The position numbers and the translations under genes were made by a program. From NCBI GenBank assembly GCA_963680875.1, contig OY804579.1:56247718-56311717 (forward strand): DNA of 64,000 nucleotides, in the 5' to 3' direction. The DNA is from Bathymodiolus brooksi (Eukaryota > Mollusca > Bivalvia > Mytilida > Modiolidae). The notes beneath the pieces are model-generated. The model was not told the origin of the DNA, ran no database searches, and was given only the letters and a program-made list of their open reading frames with translations. Shown here piece by piece: positions 12,973 to 26,100 of this stretch; the first letter of the stretch is position 1, and every line of letters starts with the position of its first letter.

Positions 12973-13129
12973 TATACTGTAAACCTACCATAAGATACCT
13001 GCCACGTCCTATCAAAATTATATGAATACATCTCATATTTGCAAAAATTTCATAGAAAGATTGTTTTAACAATACTTTACTGAAGCACTCTGTCATTTTG
13101 TATAATTTTACACTTAATTTGCCTCTTAC

Positions 13130-13167
13130 CTTTTGTATCAGTTGAATCATTTAATCTTCTGGCTCAG
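13130..13167 (-). CDS. Candidate first coding exon of a minus-strand gene
   Basis: The minus strand shows a good acceptor (TTTTTATTTCAG, AG at 13169-13168), a 38-nt exon and a GTAAGAGG donor from 13129. It contains an ATG (13150-13148) preceded directly by an in-frame TAA, and encodes MIQLIQK up to the donor in phase 0. That phase fits the frame at the start of the 8220-8310 exon. If translation starts at 8232 instead, this exon is 5' UTR. Not recognised; speculative. Confidence 0.3.
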
Positions 13168-13314
13168 CTGAAATAAAAACATATTTTGTAATACTTTTTC
13201 CTCAACAGAAAATAAATATTGTTAACATCAACATAAAGAATTGATTGAAATCCATCCAGTGAGCACAATTTCAACTACATGTATATTCAGGAAGAGAACA
13301 TCTTCAATATACAA

Positions 13315-14466
<1,152 letters not shown>

Positions 14467-15605
14467 AAAACTATATAGAAATAAGGTAAGGGACGAGTCA
14501 ACCAGGACAAAAACTTTGACTGCCACTGAAGAAGTATGGAGAGTTGGATAGGGATGAAAAATTACGTCCTTTGTAGTGGCTACAATGCACCTACTCTTCT
14601 TCGAAATCTACACCAGAGGTCTTTAGCATACAGGGAGCGTGGCACTCTTCAAACATGCTACCCGCTATGGTCCACAGTCAAGTTTTCCATCTTATAACTC
14701 TACAACCCTCATCGAAAGGGTTCCTTTCCTATCTGCTAGCCCGGAACAAGTGAAAATGATGAAAGAATTTGTTTGAATAAATAGAAATTTTTTCTGAATT
14801 TGACTTTCGGCAAGTACATGTAGGTGAAAAAAATTAAGGCAAAGACTGCAATAGGACATTACAAATACAAGGGTAAAAAAATCTCCCCATTTCCATGTGA
14901 CAATCCCACTCCCAACTTTTACAGGTATGATTTATTGTTTGTAAACTTGTTTTCGTCATTAATATAGGGTAAAATTGAGGTATTCCGAGCAACTCTGCAT
15001 AAACAACACATTCTGCATAAATATTGACAGACTTGAGAATTGCATTCTAATTAAAATTAGATATTCTTCTGTGATGATGTAAATGTCATATATAGTCATG
15101 TCACATTATTTTCCATTCGTCTTTGTTCGCCAGTCCAATAATATGCAAGGCAACATTTCTAAGCATGTTCTCATTTTTAAAAACCTCAATATTTGGTAGG
15201 CTGATCGGTAAATAGACCCAGATGTGACACAAAATGGGATGTTGTAAGACGTTAATGTAAATCTAACAAAAGAATAAACAAACAACAAATTTTAATTAGA
15301 ACGACAGAAACATATACTGCTTGTGAACATCAATACTAGCACAGTTCATTTGCTTTAACTTGTGTCTTTATAAGCATAAAATTGGATATTCTCTTGTGTT
15401 CCTTTATATCCAGATTCTTCCTTTCTAACTGATTATCAGAGTGTGTCTCGTAATACATGTATCACCTGATATACTGCCCCTTTATATTTCAACTTTTACC
15501 AATTACTGACTGCCTTTAATAAGTTGAAGAAAATGTCAAGGTTGCATATATGACAATTGAAAAAAGGCTCAAGCTATTTGATAGAGGAGACAACTGCCTT
15601 GGGAC
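14467..15605. other. Intergenic stretch, no feature seen
   Basis: It contains moderately CpG-bearing sequence at 14490-14760, but no open frame or splice pair that I can support. The 60-codon minus-strand frame near 15106-15288 resembles nothing. Confidence 0.4.
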
Positions 15606-16020
15606 ATTTCACTTTCACTTTCGAACCTACAAACGTGATCTCACGATACTAACTGAATGATGACAACAACGCATTGCATGATGGGAGCTACTTAATGCAG
15701 TGCGCCAAATTATTTGCATATGTAAACAACATACAAATCACATGGAAGACGATATAAAGCGTATTCTCACTATTCTGCAGTACAAACAGTTCCATCTACA
15801 GCTCAAATCAGAGCAGAAGGAAATAATACAAAATGTTTTGGAAAGAAAAGATTCAATGGCAGTGTTACCCACGGGCTTCGGAAAGAACATGTGTCACATT
15901 CTCCCCCCTCTCATTTTGGACAATGAAAGATCATATATGCAAATCATCTCCCATGATACATTGCGGTAATCGTAGTTTTCTAGTAGTCACGTGACAAATG
16001 TTTGAAAGTGAAAGTGAAAT
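15606..16020. mobile_element. 415-bp inverted-repeat element carrying a helicase fragment
   Basis: The left end ATTTCACTTTCACTTTC (15606-15622) and the right end GAAAGTGAAAGTGAAAT (16004-16020) are exact reverse complements over 17 bp. Similarity continues more weakly inward (CGTGA, GCATTGCATGATGGGAG against CAATGTATCATGGGAG). No target duplication is obvious. The interior is largely a RecQ-like helicase N-terminal fragment, so this looks like a non-autonomous derivative of a larger helicase-bearing transposon or one that captured the fragment. Superfamily is not assigned. Confidence 0.65.
15742..15969 (+). pseudogene. RecQ-like DNA helicase N-terminal fragment
   Basis: From the ATG at 15742 the frame gives a basic-helical leader, LKSEQKEIIQNVLERKDSM, then AVLPTGFGKNMCHILPPLIL. 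This matches the layout of RecQ-family helicases: a Q-motif-like region followed by Walker A. The canonical Walker A ends G-K-S/T; here it is GFGKN, so ATP binding is probably lost. The frame ends about 20 residues later, before motif Ia, the DExH box and every later motif. The fragment fills most of the inverted-repeat element around it, so it is a decayed transposon passenger rather than a gene. Confidence 0.6.
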
Positions 16021-17309
16021 GGCGAAAAGAGAGGGTGTATGGGAAAATCGTGCAGTAATCGAGTGCAACACCACTTTCTGAGGCTAAGATGGTTATGAAT
16101 GAATAGAAAAATGATTGATGAAGTGATTTATACGAGGGTTTCAGGTAGAAAATAAAATCTGATAGTCACGAAACGTGCCGACCCGCTGTTTTCCTTATGG
16201 AGAGCGCTCTGACGTCCCACGGCTCCAGCAAGTTGAACAAAAAGCCGTTAGACGGCAGGGGAATCTCTGACTACCTTTTTCATAATTTACAGTGATTTAT
16301 AATAATAAATTCTTTATTAAAGAAAGTTCAATACATGAACATTTTACAGAGAAATTGCACAAAACATAATAGTCATAAAATTATAGTTTTTGTAAATAAA
16401 TGGCAATGTATTTTTGTATTTTCATGTTTATGAAACCACCTTATTTCTAATTTGACTTTGGAAACTGATCCAATCAAATATATAACGTTTCGGAATTCAT
16501 TCTGATATTTGGATTTAAAGCTCAGTTAGTCCAAGGAAAACACAGAGATAATAAAACAGTTGTAAATAGAGACCTACAAATGTATACATTTTTGACTTGT
16601 ATCGGAAGAAAAAAGATTGGGTTATAAGGATTGTTTGATCGAGTGAAGAACATTCGGGTCGGTGTCTTCATTTTTTTCATAAGAGATAAATAATAAAATA
16701 GTTGATCTGTTACATGACAAACTCAAAAGCTGTATAAATTATTGTGTTTTCCTGCAAAACATCCTTACAATTTGATTCCGGAAATAGATTCTGTCATCTA
16801 CCATTTGAAAATGTCCCGGATGTTGTGAATTTTATAAACAGTGCCCTTGTTTTCGTAAAGTGTGTACATGGAAATGCCACATTTACAAATGCTGTTAACT
16901 TATAAATACACACTTTTCTAATTGCAATATGACTGAATATAATTGGAAGTTCAAATAAAACACAAAACAAATAAAACAATCAGTAACGGAATCCTTATTA
17001 ATGCGTCTGCGCTAAAATATTGAACTTCCGATTTGGAAAAAAATAAGAAGATGCCGGGTTGAGTTCATAAAAGTATAAAACTTTACATAAAGAATGTATA
17101 TAAGATCTAGATTGATCAGTTGTTCTCAAATTCAGATTGGTAGATTAAACGAATTAAATCAATGAAATTCCTTTGTGTCTAATAGTAATCTTGACATTTT
17201 GTTGTGTCACTTTTATTTTGTCTCGTTAACTGTTTTACTTTAAGTAAATGTCTCTGTAGAATTACCTCTCTGTATTGTAGTCTAATATGATAATAGGTGT
17301 TACCTCACT
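16021..17309. other. Upstream flank of PDPK1, no exon recognised
   Basis: CpG-bearing patches at 16155-16260 and near 16990-17060 could mark a promoter or transposon ends, but no TATA box, initiator or exon can be supported. The 5' UTR exon(s) of PDPK1 should lie somewhere in 16021-20049. Confidence 0.35.
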
Positions 17310-17772
17310 TTGGGACGAAGTCCAATTAAAAAAATTAAACAATAATATTAATATGAGACAGGGGCTACCTGTAGTGCCAGCGAAGCAAAATCCACATTAT
17401 CTAATATTTAAATCATGTAAATCCTTGGGATGATTGAAATAGAAATTTTACTTACTTTTGTGTACTGTAGTACAATGTAAGGATGTTCTTTCCATCTATT
17501 GAAACAGGCACGGCCATGAATGCTCGCGAATCTGAAAATATCTGCCAATTTCACGCTCATTCAGTGCATCAAAATAGTGTCGAGATTTTTTGGGCCGAGA
17601 AATATCGGGGGATGACTTTTAACATTAATAACCGGAAGTAGTTCCAGATTACTGCGCATCCGATCGTCTGCAGATTTAACCATGTATTGGTTTCCGGTGC
17701 ATGAAATTTAAGCCATTAGTGATATGGAAAATATTGCTATTTCTACCATAGTTGGGACTTCGTCCCATATTA
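17310..17772. mobile_element. Possible foldback element with GGGACGAAGTCC termini
   Basis: TTGGGACGAAGTCCAATTA near 17310 and its inverted partner AGTTGGGACTTCGTCCCAT near 17753-17771 form about 15-bp inverted ends. The region between has a higher CpG content than its surroundings and includes ACCGGAAGTAG (17632-17642), an ETS-type motif that could instead be promoter sequence. Assignment is tentative. Confidence 0.4.
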
Positions 17773-18204
17773 TCTATCTCTATGAGTAGATTGTTGATAC
17801 AAATACTGGCTTTAATACAACAAGGAGTGAGTGATGTCAACTTATCGACGCTACTCGAGAGCAGATTGAAAGCTTGCAATGATTGTGCCCACTAATGTGT
17901 CTTCTAGTCATATTCTAGATGATTCCAATTAATGATTAATCAGAATATTTTTAACCCAAAAAAAAGAGTTTAAGTATTGCTGGTATATTGACGCCTTTTG
18001 AATTGTTCCTCACAGATTTTTCGACAATGTTGGTAGATTGATAGTTCTCAAATTTCTTTGCCGTAATTGATCTCTTCGGTCAGGTTTACTTAAGTAATCA
18101 CCTAGATCGAGAGAGGGAATTAACCAGTCCTTAAACCACATTGTACATTGTTAAATTTTGCTAGTTTCTATGTGTCTTATTTATATCCATACTTTTTGAT
18201 TTGA

Positions 18205-18448
18205 TTAGATTTTTGGTGTTTATCGCCACTTTCAGCTATATCATGGCGACCAGTTTTAGTGGTAGAAGAAGCCGGAGAGAACCACCGACCATGGGCAAGC
18301 AACTGGTAAACTTTATCACTTGCGGCTGCGAGTCGAGTGCACACTTTTTTGTAATTTACAAAGCCGGGCGTGACCCCACGCCGTATTGGTGATAGGCTCG
18401 TATGAGTTGTTAGGTAATCCAACTACCTAACTCATTGAGCCACCTTGG
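18205..18448 (-). mobile_element. SINE family B, full or near-full length
   Basis: The plus strand reads GGTGTTTATCGCCACTTTCA, ATCATGGCGACCAGTTTTAG, AACCACCGACCATGGGCAAG, TAATTTACAAAGCCGGGCGT, GTATTGGTGATAGGCTCGTA and finally CAACTACCTAACTCATTGAG. It shares core words with family A but has a different head. A closer copy lies inside the intron 5 transposon (26444-26703). The minus-strand 81-codon frame here is the SINE itself. Confidence 0.8.
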
Positions 18449-20049
18449 GCCCATACTTTTTGTTTACTCACATCAATATATATATATGTGTGCTTTTAAA
18501 TTATGCTTGTGCTACTGCTGTGTTTTAATTGCTTTCATATTTTAGTTTGGTTTTAAATTTCATGGAAAGATTTTTAAATATGAGTACTTTTTAGAAATAC
18601 TGTACGTGTGTGCATGTTTTGCTTGATTGTTTATATATGCATATTCTTATGTTGGATTTAAAAGCTCACTAGAGCTTGTGATATAATTGTTTGATTCTTT
18701 CTGACTTTAAATGAAGCTTATTGTATTGTATTGTACAGAATTATCTGTTTTTGGCTAGTCCATCTAGTCGGAAGTCAGTTATTAACCATGCATGAAATCC
18801 TAAAAGGCTATATTTGGGAATCTGGGATAAATGTTTCGCTCTATCAGCCGATCTCCCTTTTTTATCAATTTCTTTAAAAATATGTCAGACTTCTTTAAAA
18901 ACCGACAGAAAATTAAGGTTTTGGGCAGTTTATAAGAGGTTTCCTCTTTTTTTATCAGTGATCTCAGTTCTCTTTTCTGGACATCCTGGCATATTTGATA
19001 AAATCAGAGATGAAGCCAGCAGATATGATCATCAGGATTTTACATCTTATTTCAATGGAAAACTTTAATTATATTTTTATAGTTTAAAATAAATCTGTCA
19101 TATTTAATTTTAAGAGAGTTCAGATTTAATGTCGACAAGGACCAGAGGTGAATTTATTTACTATCTTTGACTTCTGTTGTCAGATAGATATCAAATAATT
19201 TATTATTAACATTGCAGTATATGTAGAATTGCTTTACTTCACCTGAGCTGAAGTTGCTAGCAGGATGTTGATTGAAACTTACTATGATTCTTATGTTAAA
19301 TTGAGGACCTTTATCTGTTACATTGTACATGCTTCTAGTTGATAGGCTGCTACTCTGTTATTTTAGCATATTTGTCACTATGAAGTATATGACCACAAAA
19401 TTTATCAATCAATGTGCCACCTACGCTGAAATATTGCTAAGGTTGGTGTTAAACACCAATCAATCAATCAACCCACGGCCATTGGTAAATCAAAAGGGAA
19501 GATGCCATTGCTAACCCCTCCCTCCTCACATCAATTTATTTTTTTGTCCCCAATTTCCTACCTTATCACTTGCAGTAATTCTGATTCAATGAATTGTCGT
19601 CTAATTTATCCTTTTGGTACCCTGATTGCATATCCAATTTTCTATTATTTTGGCAGTCTATGAGAAGTTACACTAAATTTCTGACTTTCTGCATTTTTGC
19701 TACAATGATTAGATGATGTTTCCCAATATTAAAAAAAGTTCATTGTATGAAAAATGGAGCAAGTCCCTGTGGTCAAACTTCATAGTGGCAAATGTGCTTA
19801 CAATTTCGGTGAAAGTAGTCTACCAATTAGAGATGCATGCACCAAATAAGGTCCTATTCTGCTATTCTGAGTTACTCAAGCCAATAGGCATAATTTATAT
19901 TTACCAATATTAAAATGAAAAGTAAGTTATTTTTGATAGAATTTTATTACGGTATTTACATGCTAGTTGTATAATAATTTAATATATATATATTTGTTTT
20001 CTTTGCTTGGATCAATGCAAATTTCATGGAAAAATATCCTTTTATTTAG
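18449..20049. other. Upstream flank of PDPK1 with a short SINE tail fragment
   Basis: At 19400-19477 a fragment (GCTGAAATATTGCTAAGG, TTGGTGTTAAACACCAATCA) matches a SINE tail and is followed by CAAT repeats. The 84-codon frame 18814-19068 is not recognised. The TTTATTTAG acceptor at 20041-20049 shows that an upstream untranslated exon must exist. Confidence 0.45.
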
Positions 20050-20059
20050 ATCAAAGAAA

Positions 20060-20164
20060 ATGTCACAAAGTGAAGACGTGGGTGACGGCAATAAAAAGGC
20101 AGTCAAGAAAACACCCAATGACTTTATTTTTGGAAAGGTCATAGGTGAAGGGTCATATTCTACA
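20060..20164 (+). CDS. PDPK1: PDPK1 coding exon 1
   Basis: Encodes residues 1-35: a short polar leader [17 protein letters not shown], then the start of the kinase domain ([15 protein letters not shown]). The exon itself probably begins at 20050 after TTTATTTAG, with 10 nt before the ATG. Donor GTAAGTATG, phase 0. Confidence 0.9.
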
Positions 20165-23100
20165 GTAAGTATGTAATAATTTTAATATTTATCCTGCAAT
20201 TGGGTTATTTTTTGTCATAATAAATGGGTTGAAATAAATTGTTGCTTTATTATGACAGTGTCATAATAACACTTTTCACATTAGCCTAATAAAGCTATTA
20301 AGCCACACCCCTGTCATAATAACACTATTCACATTAGCCTAATAATGCTATTAAACCACATCCCTGTCATAGTAACACTTTTCACACTTGCCTAATAAAG
20401 CTTTTAAGTCACGACCATTACCGGAACTACAATTGAGGTATCAATGGGTTTCCGTTGGGTATCTTTTTTTTATTATTAAATTAAATAACGTATTTTATTG
20501 CAGGATAAATACAATATTTATGCACCAGTACATGTTATGATGTATTTCCAAGAAAAGAAATACCAGAGATCCTTGTAAATGTAGGATGTAATCTCCATCA
20601 TGCCCAATTCAATTAACCAAAAAGTCAGGAGTCCCACTAGTGCATATTTTTTTTTAACTGTGGGTCCTAAACATTTCTAAGCACAAGTGATGAGTTCAGA
20701 CTTGCCTAGATGAGTTTCAAGTATCTCTCAATACATACAAATATATACAGCAAGTCCCATTTCATTAAAATAATATATGACAGAATAGGAACAGAATGTA
20801 CAATGAGTTTTGGCTCATATTTGGAAATTTATCCATCAAATAATTGTCCGTATTAGGAAATATTGTTTGTTATGTTATGATACAATACCATAGCCATAGA
20901 GCTTTTGATTTAAATAAACTTACCAGGTATATGATTTTTATCTACATGTATAATTTTTTTTACTTCTCATGAATAAGCTCTAGCTTTGGTGCTGTCCACC
21001 ACTTTCAGCCCCTCTTATTTACTTCATTGGTGATTTTGATGACAAGTGCACCTCTCCATCAACTTGAATGCTTCCATATATGTACTGTTGATTACAGACA
21101 CTCCGTCCCTCTATTACTGGTATTTGCTTTCCACCACATGCACTTTCAGCTGCATTGCCCCCCTCTTATTTACTTCATTGCTAATATTGATAACAGATGC
21201 ACACCTCCCTGTACTTGGTGCTAACCTTCACATGTACTATGATGTATATTACAGACAAGTTATAACAACAGTATTTTAAATTTTTTCAGGTTTATTTGGC
21301 AAAAGAAGTTGAAACAGGAACTGAGTTTGCAAGTATGTTAAAAATTGAGATATATTTATTTTATATTTAAAAAAATATGAATTTTACTTGGATGGTCCTC
21401 AAAAATATGTTAGTTTGTGTCAACCGAAAATCCAAGATGGCTACTGCTGTAGGACTGTTTAACAAAGGATAATATATGGAAAAATGAACGAGTTTTTTTT
21501 CTCAGAAACAACTAACTATATTGAATCAAAATTGCATATGAATGATCATTGGTAAATTTCATGGATGATTCTCAGTCCTATTATTTCATGCAACTGGTGG
21601 AGGATTTGTCAAGCATTAATACACTAGACAGTTCTTTTTATTTTAATATTATTCTTACCAATTTATTACTAAATGATGTCATTTTACATGTATATTTAAA
21701 AAGTTCACTTTAGGATATATTCTTACTGCAGGTATAAATATGTGGAATGGGTGAGATCTGCAGTCTCTTTGACTGCTATCTCTCTTGTAGCATATTTATG
21801 AATAAGTCTGGGGGTAATATTTAACAATCTTCTTTTCAGAAGCTACTAAACTGTTTGAACCCGTATATGTACACAAATAATCATAGGTTGGTCATTTAAT
21901 GTTTTTGTTTGCATGACCAATATGGCTACTATTGTGGGACATGATGTAACATAGGTGTTTAATAATATCAGAAATAACTGTTTGAACCCAAGTTGTAAAT
22001 GAATGATGAGAGGGCTCTCCATTATGTTTTTGTTTTTTGGGCAAGTTGGAAATACAAAATGGCCACCACCATTGGATATAGTTTTATGAAGGAGTGTTTT
22101 GGGAACTATATTTGTATATGCATTAAGCAATCATGTAATTTAAAAACCACTGAAGTGTACATACATGATCATTGGCAGTGACAAAACTTAGAATTTCTTC
22201 TACAGTTGCCAACTGGACTACCAGGAAAATATTATCAGTGGCCCAGACTGAAAATGTGGGAGCCTGGCAGCTTAAATTTTTCATGAAATGTTCACAATTT
22301 CAGTAGCCACCTGGGCTACTACCAAAAAAGAAAAAAAGAGGCTTAGGTAAAAATTTAGGGGCACTGGGTTACTGGACCCCTGTTAAGTTTTTCCTCAATT
22401 GGAAGTTAAATATTTCTTTTATGAAATGGAAATCTAAGCTGGAAATCATAATGTAGACTTATCTAAAACTGTTATAAAGCAGGGACACGAGAAACTTGTT
22501 TTGTTATTTAGCAACCATTCATGACAATTATTTTTATTTCTTTTAATAGTTAAAGTGTTGGAGAAGAGACACATTATGAGAGAGAAAAAAACTCAATATG
22601 TTATGAGGGAGAAAGAAGTTCTGATGAAAATGAATCATCCGTTTATTATTAGACTGTTCTACACATTTCAAGATTCAGATAGACTTTGTATCCTTTGTAT
22701 AAAGTAATTACAACAACAAAGGGAACCTTTATGGGGCAGCAATGTGTAAGTAAAGAAAACAGATGGAATGATGAGAACTTATAAGCTTGCTATCTGTAAT
22801 TGGGAATTGGATATCTTGAAGACATAGAGATAGAGACATAGATCCTTTTAACTTGTTTACAACTTTTTTTGTTTTTGTGTCAACACCAAAAAAGAACCTG
22901 AGGCTGTCGTAGTCATGATTGTATGGTAGTTGGATTTACAACTACCTGTGCAATCAGTGCCTATCACCACTAACGTTGTGAGTTCGAACCCCATTCATGG
23001 CGAGGTGTACTTGCTACAACATAATCTGATAAAGTTTGTCAGTGACTTGTGACAGGTCAGTGGTTTTCTCGGGGTACTCTGGTTTCTTCCACCAATAAAA

Positions 23101-26100
23101 CTGACCGCCATGATATAGCTGAAATATTGTTGAAACCATAAGCCAAACCAAAAAAGAACCTAGATATGTTTCACCAGCTCTAGCTATAGCTCCTGTATTT
23201 CAAAAGTTTGTTGGAGAAATTGGAGTCAACATATATAGATTGCTATTCATCATCTGCTTTAATTATTGTCACACTTACAATCAAACTACTTTATAGAAAA
23301 AAACTTACACACATAATCTTCTACAAGACCAGGAAGATGACATGTCTTCCATAGAATACTCCCAGACAGGTGACTCATGCCTTCCATGGAAGACTCGCAT
23401 CATAGTTTGGAAGTTTGTATTGTTAGATCTTTTGAACTGTTTGATATTATTTTTCCTTGACATGTGTACAAGATTTTGTATTAAACTATGCAGACAGAGG
23501 AGAACTGTTAGACTACCTACACAAGCTATCTTCATTTGATTTACAATGTACTAGATGGTATACAGCAGAAATTGTGTCAGCATTAGAATATATGCACAGT
23601 TTAAATTTTATTCATAGGTAAGATCTTGTGAAAGTAGGTTCAAATCGTTGATAGCCCATGGCTAATCAATCATGCTCCGATATTCAGAGCAAACTGATTT
23701 TTTTCACCATTCTTTCCAGGGCTATTTCAATTTGTTGAAGCAAATAGGGTGACATAACATATAGCTTTCTCAGGAGTCAAGCCAACATTTGGTTAGATTA
23801 GATTAAGCATATTTTATTGCTAAATATTTTAACAATTCGATTGGACACAAGTTATATCAACTTTCAAGGATCCTCTCCACAACATTTTGTTAAAATTGCT
23901 GGTTTTGTAAAATTGAGCTACTTTCTTTCTTTTACTTGCAAGCATTGAAAATGCAAACTTTTGTAATCATGATAATAATATTGATCGGGTCCTTAGTGGC
24001 AGTGATCTTGTGGTCCAATGATACTTGTCTTGAAAGACCTTTCTAATCTTTTGTGTGTGAGAACTTTGTCACCCAATATTATTATTAACGCTATAACAAT
24101 ATGTCCACAAAACTTAGAGTAATTTTATTTATAGGAGGACAAATTAGTAGATAAGAATATAACATACCTGTACAATGTATTATTGTAGAATTATTATGGT
24201 AGTTTTTTATGCATATTTACTTGTAATTAAAAACAAACAGTGTTTGACATTACAGTCTTCATGTATAACTTTGGAAATTAAGGAAATTTAAGAGAAATCT
24301 CTTGGAAATTAAGGAATTTTAAGAGAAATCTCCTAACATAATTCTGATTTTGTATTTGTTTATTTAAGCATTTAACAAAACATTAACTGACAAATTTTTA
24401 CTTGATTTTCAGGGATTTAAAGCCAGAAAATATTTTATTGAATAAAGATATGCACATACAGATTACAGATTTTGGAAGTGCTAAAATTTTAAGTAAAGAA
24501 GAGGAAACAAAACCAGAGGAAGGTAATTATTATCATGTGTTTTTCTTGTCGGGTACTACTAAACTGAGAAACGAAAACGAAATGAAACGAAAGGACGTAT
24601 CACAAAACGAAACGAAACAAAAAATGAAGAAACGAAGCAAAATACAACGGAACGAAATGAAGTATCACAAAACGAAACGAAATATATCAAACAAAGCATA
24701 AAAGATCCAAAAACAATCAATGAAGGGGTAAAAATCAACGAAATATTGAGTGGTTAGTTCGGCTATTTATAGATCTATGCTTGGATGCTTTTCTGTTGCA
24801 AAATTCAAAAAGGTCAACAAAAGTCATGTATCACTACAGTAAATATATATTAAATTCTTTAAAACACCGTGTCAGTTTCCGGCACCGACCCGCTTCAAAG
24901 GGTTTACTGAATGTGAGAAAATGGACTTCAAAGCCTGGCTTCAAAGAGTTGGTTCTTTTGAAGTGTTGATACAAGTAAAAACCCTGAATGAGGGTTTCGT
25001 GATATATTTATAAGGGAGCAGATTAAAGTCCCTCTACCACATTACAAAATGGAACCGAAAGAGCACAAAGAGGATATTGAGATGTAAGTTGTATTTATTT
25101 TGCAACATTTCAGCTAAAGTTTAATTTGAGTATGTCAGAAAGAAATATTGTGGAAAAATTTTATGTTACTCATCGCCGCCCAAAATTTCATGTCGAATTC
25201 AACTTTAAAAATTTAAATTTAAAGTACACTTGTCATGACAGGTATTCATTCTGGTCATAAGGCAAAAGTATCTAAGCCTCGTAAAGGAGGACGAACACCT
25301 CTTGAGAAGGACACTACAGACCAAGCTGAAAGACAACCATTGCTGGAGACAAGTTCTGTCCAAGGAGCTTTAGATTTGCTCGATCATATTGATGAAAATA
25401 ATCCATTTGAATTGATTTATCTATTTCAAACAAAAGCCTCTTTGTGCTACGGTTGCAGAACAAAGTTCAGTCGGGAAACTGAACAAAACGACCTGATTAT
25501 AAGACATTATTGCGATCACGAGTATTCCGTTCAAGGGCAAAGAAAAACAAAATGGCTATTTGCTTATTTCCATCTAAGAAGTTCCTGTGTGTGTAGGAAA
25601 TTTCCAGATTTCAAAAAGGAAATGCTTAAGATTTCTAAAGAGTCAAAAGACATTTTACCACAGGAAGTACGACAAAAACTGAGGGCAATGGGAATCGGCA
25701 TTTAGCACATGAAAGTAAATGAAAGAGCACGATACTTCCAATTTATTATGTACTTTTAATAGTTTTATTTTATGCTTTTGTGCAAAGACACACCGGGATA
25801 ATTTGGATTTTCTTTTGACAAATTAATAGCTACAAATGTCATTAAACTGATTTCTTTTTGACGCATTTTTACTTATGCAACTACTTATATCAGAGCAATG
25901 GTATGATAGTCAATCCTTTTAAATGATCCACTTTGTATCCTAGATCGTGACTATATTTGCAGTTGTGAATAGATACATGCATGTCGTTACCTTATACATT
26001 GTATTTCGTAAAGGACCAACCCGCCTTCACCATCATGACCACTGTGTAGTGACTGAAGCCAGAATGTAGACTTCATTATGTATATATATTACACTATTAT

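Noticed and set aside
15742..15969. Functional RecQ helicase gene
   Set aside because: Only the first motifs remain, Walker A is damaged, and the fragment is enclosed in a 415-bp inverted-repeat element.
17632..17660. PDPK1 promoter at the ACCGGAAGTAG motif
   Set aside because: A single ETS-type word inside a possible foldback element. No start site or first exon can be tied to it.
19967..20059. Upstream in-frame extension of PDPK1 exon 1
   Set aside because: It crosses the TTTATTTAG acceptor at 20041-20049 and reads through AT-rich intron-like sequence. The ATG at 20060 is the better start.
22902..23000. tRNA gene in the GTAGTTGG..GTTCGAACCCC region
   Set aside because: The B box and arm-like words belong to SINE heads present in many copies. 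No cloverleaf with paired acceptor stem is seen.
24523..24701. Read-through of PDPK1 exon 5 into Lys/Asn-rich codons
   Set aside because: This is translation of the intron and the AACGA-rich transposon TIR after a GTAATT donor.
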